Positions 1-7,171 of a DNA stretch of 11,929 nucleotides are shown piece after piece. The stretch lies in contig JABXJV010000478.1 of the NCBI GenBank assembly GCA_013375355.1, positions 1-11,929 of the forward strand. The letters are read 5' to 3'. The position numbers were made by a program, and so were the translations under genes. Every line of letters starts with the position of its first letter. The stretch's first letter is position 1. A model generated the notes under the pieces. It saw only the letters and a list, made by a program, of their open reading frames with translations, did not search any database and had not been told where the DNA came from. The DNA comes from Candidatus Helarchaeota archaeon. GTDB lineage: Archaea > Asgardarchaeota > Lokiarchaeia > Helarchaeales > JABXJV01.

Positions 1-2
1 AC

Positions 3-59
3 AATCTCAAAATATGGTTATCACAAAAGTGGATGAAAGAAATCCTTGAAATAGAATAA
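3..59 (+). CDS. Possible C-terminal tail of a plus-strand gene cut by the window edge
   Basis: One plus-strand frame is open from the left edge to a TAA at 57-59 and reads NLKIWLSQKWMKEILEIE. This has the look of an amphipathic C-terminal helix. The other two plus frames stop at 34-36 and 47-49. Only 18 residues are visible, so no family can be named and the frame could be open by chance. If real, the gene converges on the hydrolase gene that ends at 98. No GC-rich terminator hairpin is visible between them. Confidence 0.25.
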   Translation, partial: NLKIWLSQKWMKEILEIE

Positions 60-97
60 AGTCTTCCAGAGCTTGCATCTTTCCTGTTAAAATATCA

Positions 98-1024
98 TTA
101 TTTTTTATGACCTAACACTCGCTGAAACCATTCTATTTCCATGGTATTAATTTGCTCTATAGTGGGAGAGACGGTTGCATTCGGAGGATTTGGCTTATAG
201 CCGTGGTCTGCATTTTTTACACGTATTAACTTAGTTTCAACCCCAGCCTGTTTCAGTGCATTGTATAACAATTCTGATTGATTAAAGATTACCGATTTAT
301 CATTTTCTCCATGGATAATGATTGTTGGCGGGTCATCTTTATCGATATATGTTATTGGATTGGCTTTTTGCACAAGATTGGGGAGTTTTGTAATAGGATC
401 TCCCAGCCATTGAGACTCCGGCGAATCTGGTGAAAAGTGGTCTATTTGACCGGGCTTGTCATTCATCCGTAAAAAGTCTGTTGGTCCAAAATGATCAACT
501 ACTGCCTGAACATGACTTGAATAATCAAGATAATCGCCAGTTCCTTCCAGATATTTGTCTCCTCCTGATGTTCCCAAAAGGGCTGAAAGATGACCACCTG
601 CTGATGAACCGGTGACACCGATTTGATCAGGGTCAATGTTATACTGCTCAGCATGTGCACGCACCCATCGGATTGCGGTTTTGCAATCGTGCACTCCTTT
701 AGGAAACTTAGCGATTCCGCTCAATCGATAGTTGATTGAAATGCCCACGAAACCGTGCTCTGCAAATACTTTTGCCTTATCAGAATTTTTATTTCCACCT
801 CGCCATCCTCCTCCATGTATGTGCACAATAGCTGGTACAGGAGATTGTAAATCTTTCCTGAATGCAATGTCTAAAGTTAACTGGTAGCCATCAACTGTAC
901 TATACACCACATCTCGTTCAATTACAATGTTTTCTTGATTCAGCTTCTGCTGCTCTGCCCCTCTCCCCATATTATTATCCACGCAACCAAAAATCAAAAG
1001 CATTAAGATTACTAACAGATTCAT
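98..1024 (-). CDS. Secreted alpha/beta-hydrolase (esterase) lipoprotein, BD-FAE/fold-3-like
   Basis: This is a 308-aa serine esterase/lipase-type hydrolase, probably anchored in the envelope. Residues 1-13 are a short hydrophobic signal ending in IFGC, a lipobox with Cys14 as the lipidated residue. The hydrolase domain spans about 35-305. It has the oxyanion-hole motif HGGGW (70-74), the nucleophile elbow GSSAG with Ser141, and the likely acid Asp242 in HGENDKS. The catalytic His is 274 in ADHGY. This arrangement is typical of carbohydrate-esterase-like and feruloyl-esterase-like hydrolases (BD-FAE, alpha/beta hydrolase fold-3). The substrate cannot be read from sequence. No clear Shine-Dalgarno precedes the ATG at 1024. 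The gene stands alone, 144 bases from the regulator gene, with G+C of roughly 40-50% in sampled stretches, clearly above most neighbours, which suggests a different history. Confidence 0.87.
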   Translation of the reverse strand: MNLLVILMLLIFGCVDNNMGRGAEQQKLNQENIVIERDVVYSTVDGYQLTLDIAFRKDLQSPVPAIVHIHGGGWRGGNKNSDKAKVFAEHGFVGISINYRLSGIAKFPKGVHDCKTAIRWVRAHAEQYNIDPDQIGVTGSSAGGHLSALLGTSGGDKYLEGTGDYLDYSSHVQAVVDHFGPTDFLRMNDKPGQIDHFSPDSPESQWLGDPITKLPNLVQKANPITYIDKDDPPTIIIHGENDKSVIFNQSELLYNALKQAGVETKLIRVKNADHGYKPNPPNATVSPTIEQINTMEIEWFQRVLGHKK

Positions 1025-1133
1025 GAATATGTCAAAACTTATTTTTTGTATTTGTGTGCATACATTATAATAATAATTTTTAGTATTCTTGTGGCATACT
1101 TTCTTTTATACCAAAGGAATAAAAATTTATTTC

Positions 1134-1158
1134 TTATTCATTGCAGAGTGATGAATAA
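1134..1158 (-). terminator. Weak hairpin downstream of the Crp/Fnr gene
   Basis: An 8-bp perfect stem (1134-1141 with 1151-1158) around a 9-base loop lies 10 bases after the regulator's stop codon at 1169-1171. In the minus direction a T-rich stretch follows only about 10 bases later and the stem is AT-rich. It may mark the 3' end of the long operon but is not a strong intrinsic terminator. Confidence 0.3.
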
Positions 1159-1168
1159 TGGTTGAGGT

Positions 1169-1849
1169 TTAGCAATACATTTTTTTGAATTCGTCATAGT
1201 TGACGATTATAACTTTTTTCCCCTCTTTTTTAATATGTCCAATTTTTTGGAGATTATTGAGAACTCTTGAAACCGAAGATTTAGATGTTCCAGCCATACT
1301 TGCGATATCTTTAAGTGATGGGAGCCTTTCAATTTCGGCTGAACGTGTTCCCTTTTTCTTCCCGGATTCTGCTAAACTTAAAATGGTTGAAGCAACCTTA
1401 CCAATAGTATTCATCAGTGAGAATTTTTTAATCTGTGCATCTAATCTACGAATCCTTGCACACAAAACCTTTATCAGATTATAAGAAATTCGCGGATATT
1501 TATGAAGTAAATCTAAAAAATCTTTCCCACTTAATGTCAATACTTCGGCTTTATCTAAAGATGTAACATTTGCAGAACGGGACAATCCATCAAGTAAAGA
1601 CATCTCACCAAAAAAGTCTCCAGACCCCAATACTGAGAGAATCACCTCTTTTCCATCTTCACTTACACGTGAAACTTTTACTTTACCCTTATCTATAATA
1701 TAAAATATATCACCTACTTCATCTGCTTCTACAAGAATCATATTGTTTTTATAATATCTTTTTGAAGAAGTCAATCTCAATATACTTTTAAGTTCCTTTT
1801 CACTTAAACCATTAAATAAAGGCACTTTTTTTAAAAGAGATAAACTCAT
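1169..1849 (-). CDS. Crp/Fnr-family transcriptional regulator
   Basis: This is a 226-aa DNA-binding regulator of the cAMP-receptor-protein superfamily. Residues about 8-115 form the cyclic-nucleotide-binding beta-roll. The phosphate-binding cassette FFGEMSLLDGLSRSANV (79-95) keeps the Glu (82) and Arg (91) typical of nucleotide-binding members. A dimerisation helix follows (about 118-145), then a winged helix-turn-helix with LPSLKDIASMAGTSKSSVSRVLNNL (split as 176-190 and 191-200). No FNR-type N-terminal cysteine cluster is present, so an oxygen-sensing [4Fe-4S] centre is unlikely. The frame is open to 1981. I chose the ATG at 1849 because GGAGG lies 9 bases upstream, family homology starts there, and the extension would run through a promoter and overlap thrB. 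It is last in the minus-strand cluster but has its own promoter. The effector and targets are unknown. Confidence 0.92.
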   Translation of the reverse strand: MSLSLLKKVPLFNGLSEKELKSILRLTSSKRYYKNNMILVEADEVGDIFYIIDKGKVKVSRVSEDGKEVILSVLGSGDFFGEMSLLDGLSRSANVTSLDKAEVLTLSGKDFLDLLHKYPRISYNLIKVLCARIRRLDAQIKKFSLMNTIGKVASTILSLAESGKKKGTRSAEIERLPSLKDIASMAGTSKSSVSRVLNNLQKIGHIKKEGKKVIIVNYDEFKKMYC

Positions 1850-1858
1850 ATTTTTTAT

Positions 1859-1863
1859 CCTCC
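1859..1863 (-). promoter_or_regulatory. Ribosome-binding site fixing the Crp/Fnr start
   Basis: The minus strand reads GGAGG here, 9 bases before the ATG ending at 1849. It is among the clearest Shine-Dalgarno sites in the window and argues against the upstream in-frame ATG at 1981. Confidence 0.8.
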
Positions 1864-1865
1864 AC

Positions 1866-1898
1866 TTATCATAAGAAATCTTTATTTTTTTATCATAA
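1866..1898. repeat. Pair of identical TTATCATAA palindromes around the Crp/Fnr promoter
   Basis: The near-palindrome TTATCATAA occurs at 1866-1874, in the leader next to the Shine-Dalgarno, and at 1890-1898, overlapping the -10 box. The copies are 24 bases apart. The placement would suit a repressor or autoregulatory operator. However, the same 9-mer also occurs inside pyrK (5031-5039), so chance in AT-rich DNA is a real alternative. Confidence 0.3.
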
Positions 1899-1920
1899 AT
1901 AATTTCAAATCTAATGTCAA
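1892..1920 (-). promoter_or_regulatory. Sigma70-type promoter of the Crp/Fnr gene
   Basis: On the minus strand a perfect -35 box TTGACA (1915-1920) is followed after exactly 17 bases by TATGAT (1892-1897), one mismatch from the -10 consensus. The start point would fall near 1885, giving a leader of about 36 bases that contains the GGAGG at 1859-1863. This is the best promoter match in the window and implies the regulator can be transcribed apart from the upstream operon. Confidence 0.72.
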
Positions 1921-1970
1921 GAAAAAAACTATCAATAAAATTAATTTTATGTAATTTTATTTCATCAACG

Positions 1971-2897
1971 TTATACGACAATATCGGTAAATGTTTGTTT
2001 CAAAACAGGTTTTATATAAACAATTCTGCAAGAAATATTCTCTTCATTGAAAACATCTGCAATAGTGTTCGCAACAATATCCCCTTTATCCCTGTAAAAA
2101 GCAACAATCGTTGGGCCAGAACCACTCAGGTAAACTCCAATGGCACCAGCCTTCATTCCCATTTCCACTGCCTTATCAAATCCCGGAACAAATACCTTTC
2201 TGTAATCCTGATGAAGTCTATCTTCAAAATAAAATCTCATATTATCAAAATCTTTAAAATAAAAACTATTAATAAGGAGTGAAACTCTCTGGATGTTGAA
2301 GACTGCATCTTTAAAATTAATCTTCTTTGGCAATATAGTTCGCGCCTTCTCTGTAGATATATTAATGTCAGGAATAACGGCAACAAGTTTTATAATTTTT
2401 GAAAGTTCAATCCTGCTAAAAATAACCCTATTTTTCACTAAACAGGATACAGTTAGCCCTCCGAATAATGAGGGAGTAACATTATCTGGATGCCCCTCAA
2501 TTGAGGCAGCGATATTCAGTAATTCCTCATTTGAAACCTTCTTTTCAGCCAATTCCCTTGCTATTAAAACTCCGCCAACAATAGCAGCACCACTACTACC
2601 CAGACCCCGTTTCAATGGTATCTCGTTTTTCAATGACAATTTGATTGGTAAACAGGGTTCATTCACATATCTAAAATACTCTTTGAAATAACGATACACC
2701 AAATTGTCCTGACTTCTCTTGATTTCCCCAGTCCTTTCACCCAAAACATTTATTTGCAGTTCATTATTTGGTTCTGCCTCCAAACTTAAAAAAAGATTGA
2801 CTGCCAAACCCAATGTATCAAATCCAGGACCAAGATTTGATGTAGAACCCGGAACCTTTACCTTTATTACTTTACTTAATTTATCTTTTGATACCAT
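1971..2897 (-). CDS. thrB: Homoserine kinase (GHMP kinase family)
   Basis: The 308-aa protein phosphorylates L-homoserine to O-phospho-L-homoserine with ATP, the step before threonine synthase, in the cytoplasm. The three GHMP-kinase motifs are present. Motif 1 is PGSTSNLGPGFDTLG (16-30). Motif 2, the ATP-binding loop, is PLKRGLGSSGAA (94-105). Motif 3 is LSGSGPTIVAF (257-267). EGHPDN (134-139) is the conserved segment after motif 2. Length is normal for ThrB, and the NLGPGFDTLG form favours homoserine kinase over mevalonate or shikimate kinases. No strong Shine-Dalgarno precedes the ATG at 2897, but homology begins within about 10 residues of it. The gene lies 39 bases after rlpA in the same direction. 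No thrA, thrC or asd is nearby, so the threonine genes are scattered in this genome. Confidence 0.94.
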   Translation of the reverse strand: MVSKDKLSKVIKVKVPGSTSNLGPGFDTLGLAVNLFLSLEAEPNNELQINVLGERTGEIKRSQDNLVYRYFKEYFRYVNEPCLPIKLSLKNEIPLKRGLGSSGAAIVGGVLIARELAEKKVSNEELLNIAASIEGHPDNVTPSLFGGLTVSCLVKNRVIFSRIELSKIIKLVAVIPDINISTEKARTILPKKINFKDAVFNIQRVSLLINSFYFKDFDNMRFYFEDRLHQDYRKVFVPGFDKAVEMGMKAGAIGVYLSGSGPTIVAFYRDKGDIVANTIADVFNEENISCRIVYIKPVLKQTFTDIVV

Positions 2898-2936
2898 TTT
2901 AGAGCTATAAAGTTTGGGTTCGGTAAAACGAACACC

Positions 2937-3347
2937 TTACATCTTTTGACCCCACTTCAAAACTTCAATTTTCACAGTTGTTGTCCCGTCCAGAACAAAA
3001 TTCAGTTCTTTAGCGGCAGCATAAGAAAGGTCAATAATCCTCCCCTTTGCAAAGGGACCTCTGTCATTTATCTTTAAAATTAACGATTTACCATTATTAA
3101 TATTGGTAACTCTTACGACAGTGCCCAAGGGATAATCTCTATGAGCAGCTGAAAACCTATACATATCAAAAATTTCTCCTGATGCTGTTTTTCTGCCGTG
3201 AAATTCCTCCCCGTAATAAGATGCAACCCCTATATCTGTCTGTAATACTTTTCCGCCACTTGAAACTGGTTCAGTCCTGAATCTCGGGGAAACCGAACAA
3301 CTAATCAATGTAAAAATTAATGCTGGTATGAATATTCTTATCCTCAA
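2937..3347 (-). CDS. rlpA: RlpA-like septal-ring/peptidoglycan lipoprotein (DPBB domain)
   Basis: This is a 136-aa envelope lipoprotein. Residues 1-16 are a hydrophobic signal ending in the lipobox LISC (Cys17). About 39-131 form the double-psi beta-barrel of RlpA: GVASYYGEEFHGRKTASGE (40-58), the SAAHRDYPLGTVVRV stretch (66-80), the conserved NDRGPF (94-99) with Asp95, and GRIIDLS (102-108). Characterised RlpA proteins cleave glycan strands lacking stem peptides at division sites. The usual C-terminal SPOR domain, which binds denuded glycan, is absent, so this is a minimal form. The only plausible start is TTG at 3345-3347: the upstream frame has no ATG before its stop, and the lipoprotein signal begins right after. 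The ribosome-binding site is weak. The gene lies between pyrD (79-base gap) and thrB. Confidence 0.9.
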   Translation of the reverse strand: MRIRIFIPALIFTLISCSVSPRFRTEPVSSGGKVLQTDIGVASYYGEEFHGRKTASGEIFDMYRFSAAHRDYPLGTVVRVTNINNGKSLILKINDRGPFAKGRIIDLSYAAAKELNFVLDGTTTVKIEVLKWGQKM

Positions 3348-3426
3348 TTTTCTTTCGAACTTTTCAAAAAACTTACTTAAATTTTTGGAATTTTTTCTAC
3401 TTTTTTAAAAAATTTCCTTAAAAACT

Positions 3427-4341
3427 TTATGATACAATCATGGTTCCCACAATCTCGCTGACTCTTTTTATACCATTGTCTTCAAGGTATATTTTTATTT
3501 CTTCAACAATTTTTATCGGAGCATCGGGGTCAAAGAAGGAAGCGGTTCCCACTTGCACTGCCGAAGCACCTGCTATTAAAAACTCCAAAGCATCATCTCC
3601 GGTAGCAATTCCACCGATGCCAATCACAGGTATTTCAATCTTTGAACATACCTCATAAACCTTTGCCAGGGCTAAAGGTTTTATACAGGGACCTGTAAGT
3701 CCGCCGATAATATTTTTTATTTTAGGTTTTTTTGTTTTAACATCCACCGCCATTCCGATAAAACTGTTTACCAGCGATACACAGTCTGCCCCTGCTTCCT
3801 CCACTACCTCCGCTATTTCACTGATAGAAGTAACATTTGGAGTCAGTTTAACAATAAGAAGCTTCGAAGTCAATTTCCTTATCTCCGTAACAACATCCCT
3901 GCTCATCTCTCTGTCAATACCAAAATATATCCCCCCTCTTTCAGTATTAGGGCAGGATATATTTATTTCATATCCGTCAATATTATTCTCCTTTTCAATG
4001 TATTCGACAACCTTACAATAATCCCTTATAGTTTCGCCAGCAACGCTGACAATTACCCTGGTACCAAAAGATTTATAAAGTTGGATTTTCTCATTTACAA
4101 ACCTTTTTACGCCAATATTAGCAAGTCCGATAGAATTCAGCATTCCCGCTGAGGTCTCTACAATTCGAGGAGGTGGATTGCCTTTTCTTGGATTAAAAGT
4201 TACTGATTTTGTTATAATTCCTCCTAACGAATTTACATCAATTAAGTCGCCTATCTCATCGCCATAACCAAAAGTTCCCGATGCAGTCAGAACCGGATTC
4301 TTAAAAATAACATTGCCAATCTTTACAGTCATATCAACCAT
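3427..4341 (-). CDS. pyrD: Dihydroorotate dehydrogenase, catalytic subunit (class 1B)
   Basis: The 304-aa FMN flavoprotein oxidises dihydroorotate to orotate, the fourth step of de novo pyrimidine synthesis, in the cytoplasm. It is a TIM barrel. The N-terminal FKNPVLTASGTFGYG (13-27) and the SAGMLNSIGLANIG stretch (64-77) are typical. Cys130 in NISCPN is the catalytic base; class 2 enzymes use Ser. KLTPNV (165-170), NSFIG (192-196), GGLTGPCIKP (213-222), and the FMN-phosphate loops GIGGI (241-245) and VGTASFF (264-270) complete the site. Length and motifs match class 1B, which works only with PyrK. That gene lies 9 bases upstream. The GGAGGG Shine-Dalgarno (4355-4360) falls in the last codons of pyrK, 13 bases from the ATG, which suggests translational coupling. 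Confidence 0.96.
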   Translation of the reverse strand: MVDMTVKIGNVIFKNPVLTASGTFGYGDEIGDLIDVNSLGGIITKSVTFNPRKGNPPPRIVETSAGMLNSIGLANIGVKRFVNEKIQLYKSFGTRVIVSVAGETIRDYCKVVEYIEKENNIDGYEINISCPNTERGGIYFGIDREMSRDVVTEIRKLTSKLLIVKLTPNVTSISEIAEVVEEAGADCVSLVNSFIGMAVDVKTKKPKIKNIIGGLTGPCIKPLALAKVYEVCSKIEIPVIGIGGIATGDDALEFLIAGASAVQVGTASFFDPDAPIKIVEEIKIYLEDNGIKRVSEIVGTMIVS

Positions 4342-4350
4342 AGTAAATTA

Positions 4351-5157
4351 TTAGCCCTCCCATAAAATTATGTTTGAGTTAAAAACAGGACCATCCTTAC
4401 ATACTAACTTATACTCGTAATCCTCTTCGGAATTTTTAATCTTAACAGCACACCCCTGACAGAGGCCTGTTCCGCAAGCCATTACATTCTCCAAGGAAAC
4501 CTGCAATTTTAAATCAAACTTTTCACAGATTGAACTTATCTTTTCTAACATGGGTTTTGGTCCACAAGAAAAAACTTCCAAATTACTTTGAATTATTCCC
4601 GCATCCAAATCTTTAATAAATACATCCGAAATAAGCCCCTTTTCACCCAAACTGCCATCTTCAGTTGCTAATATTAGTTTAGTGCATCTTTCCTGTAGTT
4701 CTTTTTCAAAAAGGATTTCTTCTTTTTTCTTTGTCCCGTAATAGAGCGTTATATTTTTCTTTTCATTTTTCAAAAAATCAGCCATGAAAAAAAGTGGAGG
4801 AAATCCAATTCCTCCACCGATTAATATATAGTTTTCATCTTTTCCACTAAATTTAAATCCCTTCCCCAAAGGTCCCAAAACATCGAGTGAATCCCCTCTT
4901 ATTTTTTCAGATAAAATTTTTGTCCCTTTTCCAACAACTTTAAAAACAACCTCAATAATCCCATCTTCTGAGATAGTTTTTAAAATACTGAATGGTCTCC
5001 TTAAAAGAGGGTCATAATTTTCACTCACCCTTATCATAACAAACTGCCCAGGATGACAACTTTTTGAAATCTCCCCACATTCTATACCAATATGATATAT
5101 ATCATCTGTTAATTTATTTAAATATTTTATTTCTCCTTTCTTATTATACAAACTCAT
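4351..5157 (-). CDS. pyrK: Dihydroorotate dehydrogenase B, electron-transfer subunit
   Basis: The 268-aa iron-sulfur flavoprotein carries electrons from PyrD's FMN to NAD+. It belongs to the ferredoxin-reductase-like family. The FAD-binding beta-barrel (about 5-100) contains HPGQFVMIRV (35-44) and the FAD motif LLRRPFSI (51-58). The NAD-binding half has GGGIGFPPL (114-122) and a terminal SCGPKPML (197-204). A C-terminal [2Fe-2S] site is made by Cys228, Cys233, Cys236 and Cys253 in the usual CxxxxCxxC...C pattern. Length is typical. The ATG at 5157 follows AAGG with a 6-base gap. The gene lies 53 bases after the TPR gene and 9 bases before pyrD, so the heterotetramer subunits are made together. 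No other pyrimidine genes are present in the window. Confidence 0.95.
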   Translation of the reverse strand: MSLYNKKGEIKYLNKLTDDIYHIGIECGEISKSCHPGQFVMIRVSENYDPLLRRPFSILKTISEDGIIEVVFKVVGKGTKILSEKIRGDSLDVLGPLGKGFKFSGKDENYILIGGGIGFPPLFFMADFLKNEKKNITLYYGTKKKEEILFEKELQERCTKLILATEDGSLGEKGLISDVFIKDLDAGIIQSNLEVFSCGPKPMLEKISSICEKFDLKLQVSLENVMACGTGLCQGCAVKIKNSEEDYEYKLVCKDGPVFNSNIILWEG

Positions 5158-5210
5158 TATGGACCTTGATTTATTAAATGCTGTATCGGGTATGATAAAT
5201 CGAACTCCTA

Positions 5211-7166
5211 CTATTCCTTCTTTTTTATTCTCATCTCTCTTTTCTTTTTAATTTCTTGTTGAAATTTCTCTTTTTGAGGAGTCTTCTCCTTTTCATCTTT
5301 TTCTTCTTCTTGAATTTCGCTTTTAGTTATATCTGATTTATTTGATGTTACTTTTTTATCTTCCGATTTTTGGTTTTCTTTTTCATATTCATTAACCTTG
5401 AATAAAACTATCTTTGCATATTTAGACTCTGGATAATCTTCGACAAGTTTTTTATATTCTTCAAACGCCTTTTTTACATTTAATTCCTCGTTTTCGTAAT
5501 ACCATCCAAGTAAAAAAAGACATTTCGGAGCAAATTCTGACTCCGGGAAATCAAGATAAATCTTTTGATACTTCTCTATAGCTTTATCGAACTCTTTCTT
5601 TTCAAAGTATAGATTTTCTGCATCAAGGAACTCCATTCTCAGACTGTCTTTTAATAGAACAATTTCAGGCAGACCAAGTTTTTCGCGAGCAGAGTTAGAA
5701 AAATCACTTTGTGGATATTTCTCGACCAATTCTTGTAAAAATCTTTCCGCCTCTTTGGACTTATTTAATTTATTGACATAGATATCGTAAAGTTGCAGAA
5801 GAGATTTCGGTGCAAATGTGCTCTCTGGAAATTTTTCCCTTATCATATCAAAATAAACAAGGGCAGAATCTACCCTTTCTATTTTATCCAGAAAAATCTC
5901 TCCCAATAAATACCTATTTTTCGCCATACTTTCTATTTTTTTTAATTTCTCTACTTCTGCCTTCTCATACAATGTAAGAAGAGTATCACTTTTTGTTTTT
6001 TCGTCTTTCTCTTCAACCTCCTCTTCTGCTTCGTTTTTTATCTCTTCTTTAATTTTATTCATTTCTTCAATATCTTTCACCATTCTTGAAGCCATTTCGG
6101 ACGATTCAGATTTTTGTCTCAATTCTGCAGACTTTTTAAAAGATTCATAAGCCTTTTTAAAATCCAAATAATCCTTATAATAAATCAATCCCATATTATA
6201 GTAAGCTTCAGAGGCGTAAATAGTTTTGGGATAAATATTTCCAATATCTTCGTAAATACTAACGGCTTCCTCAAATTTCCCTTCTCTTTTAAGGCAGTCG
6301 GCTGTTTCTATTCTGAGTTCTGGAAAGTGGTCAACATTCTTACCATCACTAAGAAGATTTTTGAAAATATTGACTGCTTCATCGAAATCACCGATGATTT
6401 TCTTACTTGTTCCATATCTGAATTCAGATTGATATTTTTGTTCTTGAGTTTGGGCAAAATTTCTGGCTTTGTAAAAATTTTCTGCTGCCTTATTATAGTC
6501 TTCTAATCTGAAATAGCACTCTCCTATTTTTAATTGTGCTTCAGCCTTAAGTTCTTTTCTCTTAATTATTTCAACTATATTTTTATAAGCCTCAATAGCC
6601 TGCTCGTATTTTTCCTGTATATATAAAATTTCAGCAAGCCCCAACAAAGCCTCATTTTTAATATCATTGTTAGCATTTGACTCGAGAACCTCTCGGAACT
6701 GTTCCTCTGCACTCGAAAAGTCTTTCATTTCTATAAATGTTCGCCCCCACCAGATTCTTGCTTCCGGAACAAATTTGCTGTTCGGAAAGAGAGTGCAAAG
6801 TTCCTTGAACTTGTTACTCGATTCTTCATAATCCTGCTTATAATAAAACGACCTACCAAGAATATAAAGGCAATCATCAACCCATTTGCTTTTTGGGTAT
6901 AATTCAAGAAGTTTTGACCCTTTTTCGATACACTTATCAAAACTTGCCATAGCGGGAGTGACTCTTTTCCTCGGTTTAACCGATGGGGTTTTTACCCTCT
7001 GGGTGGGCTCTTTTAACTGACTCTGGATTAAATTCTTCTCCTTCTCTATTGCTTTCAAGCCTTCATTAAAATATTTTTTTGTATTATAAAAGGTATTAAA
7101 ATAAGCGCATCCAGCAAAATTTAATGCAATAAAGTAAATAAAGATGTATAAAAAAAGCCTTCTCAT
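5211..7166 (-). CDS. TPR-repeat envelope lipoprotein (BamD/CpoB-like repeats)
   Basis: This 651-aa protein starts with a signal peptide (1-19) and a lipobox FAGC (Cys20). The mature N-terminus CAYFNTFYNTKKYFNEG is, from memory, a pattern common in TPR lipoproteins of FCB-related bacteria. From about 70 to 595 it is made of tetratricopeptide-type helical repeats. Several carry the BamD/YbgF signature of a helix ending in (Y/F)P-x-S followed by a new helix, as at LYPKSKW (89-95), LFPNSKF (126-132), FPESTFAPKS (446-455), YPQSDF (484-489), FPESEFAPK (540-548) and YPESKY (579-584). A Glu/Lys-rich, likely coiled segment splits the repeats at about 362-395, and a very charged tail (595-651) follows. 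It is probably a periplasmic scaffold; the exact partner is unknown. It starts 5 bases after the sirtuin stop, in the same operon. Confidence 0.85.
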   Translation of the reverse strand: MRRLFLYIFIYFIALNFAGCAYFNTFYNTKKYFNEGLKAIEKEKNLIQSQLKEPTQRVKTPSVKPRKRVTPAMASFDKCIEKGSKLLELYPKSKWVDDCLYILGRSFYYKQDYEESSNKFKELCTLFPNSKFVPEARIWWGRTFIEMKDFSSAEEQFREVLESNANNDIKNEALLGLAEILYIQEKYEQAIEAYKNIVEIIKRKELKAEAQLKIGECYFRLEDYNKAAENFYKARNFAQTQEQKYQSEFRYGTSKKIIGDFDEAVNIFKNLLSDGKNVDHFPELRIETADCLKREGKFEEAVSIYEDIGNIYPKTIYASEAYYNMGLIYYKDYLDFKKAYESFKKSAELRQKSESSEMASRMVKDIEEMNKIKEEIKNEAEEEVEEKDEKTKSDTLLTLYEKAEVEKLKKIESMAKNRYLLGEIFLDKIERVDSALVYFDMIREKFPESTFAPKSLLQLYDIYVNKLNKSKEAERFLQELVEKYPQSDFSNSAREKLGLPEIVLLKDSLRMEFLDAENLYFEKKEFDKAIEKYQKIYLDFPESEFAPKCLFLLGWYYENEELNVKKAFEEYKKLVEDYPESKYAKIVLFKVNEYEKENQKSEDKKVTSNKSDITKSEIQEEEKDEKEKTPQKEKFQQEIKKKREMRIKKKE

Positions 7167-7171
7167 AAAAC

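Noticed and set aside
1031..1069. Perfect TTGACA (1031-1036, minus strand) and TATAAT (1064-1069, minus strand) before the hydrolase gene
   Set aside because: The TTGACA is downstream of the TATAAT and would place a -10 inside the gene. The TATAAT has no acceptable -35 at 16-18 bases. They do not form one promoter.
1850..1981. In-frame N-terminal extension of the Crp/Fnr regulator to an ATG at 1981
   Set aside because: It would overlap the end of thrB, run through a near-consensus promoter and lack family similarity. GGAGG marks the start at 1849.
1914..2282. Plus-strand open frame opposite thrB
   Set aside because: It is antisense to a conserved kinase, has Asn/Lys/Ile-rich composition and no supporting family.
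3348..3426. Terminator in the pyrD-rlpA gap
   Set aside because: There are A/T palindromes such as TTTTTTAAAAAA but no G/C-supported stem. The gap is better read as an AT-rich operon spacer.
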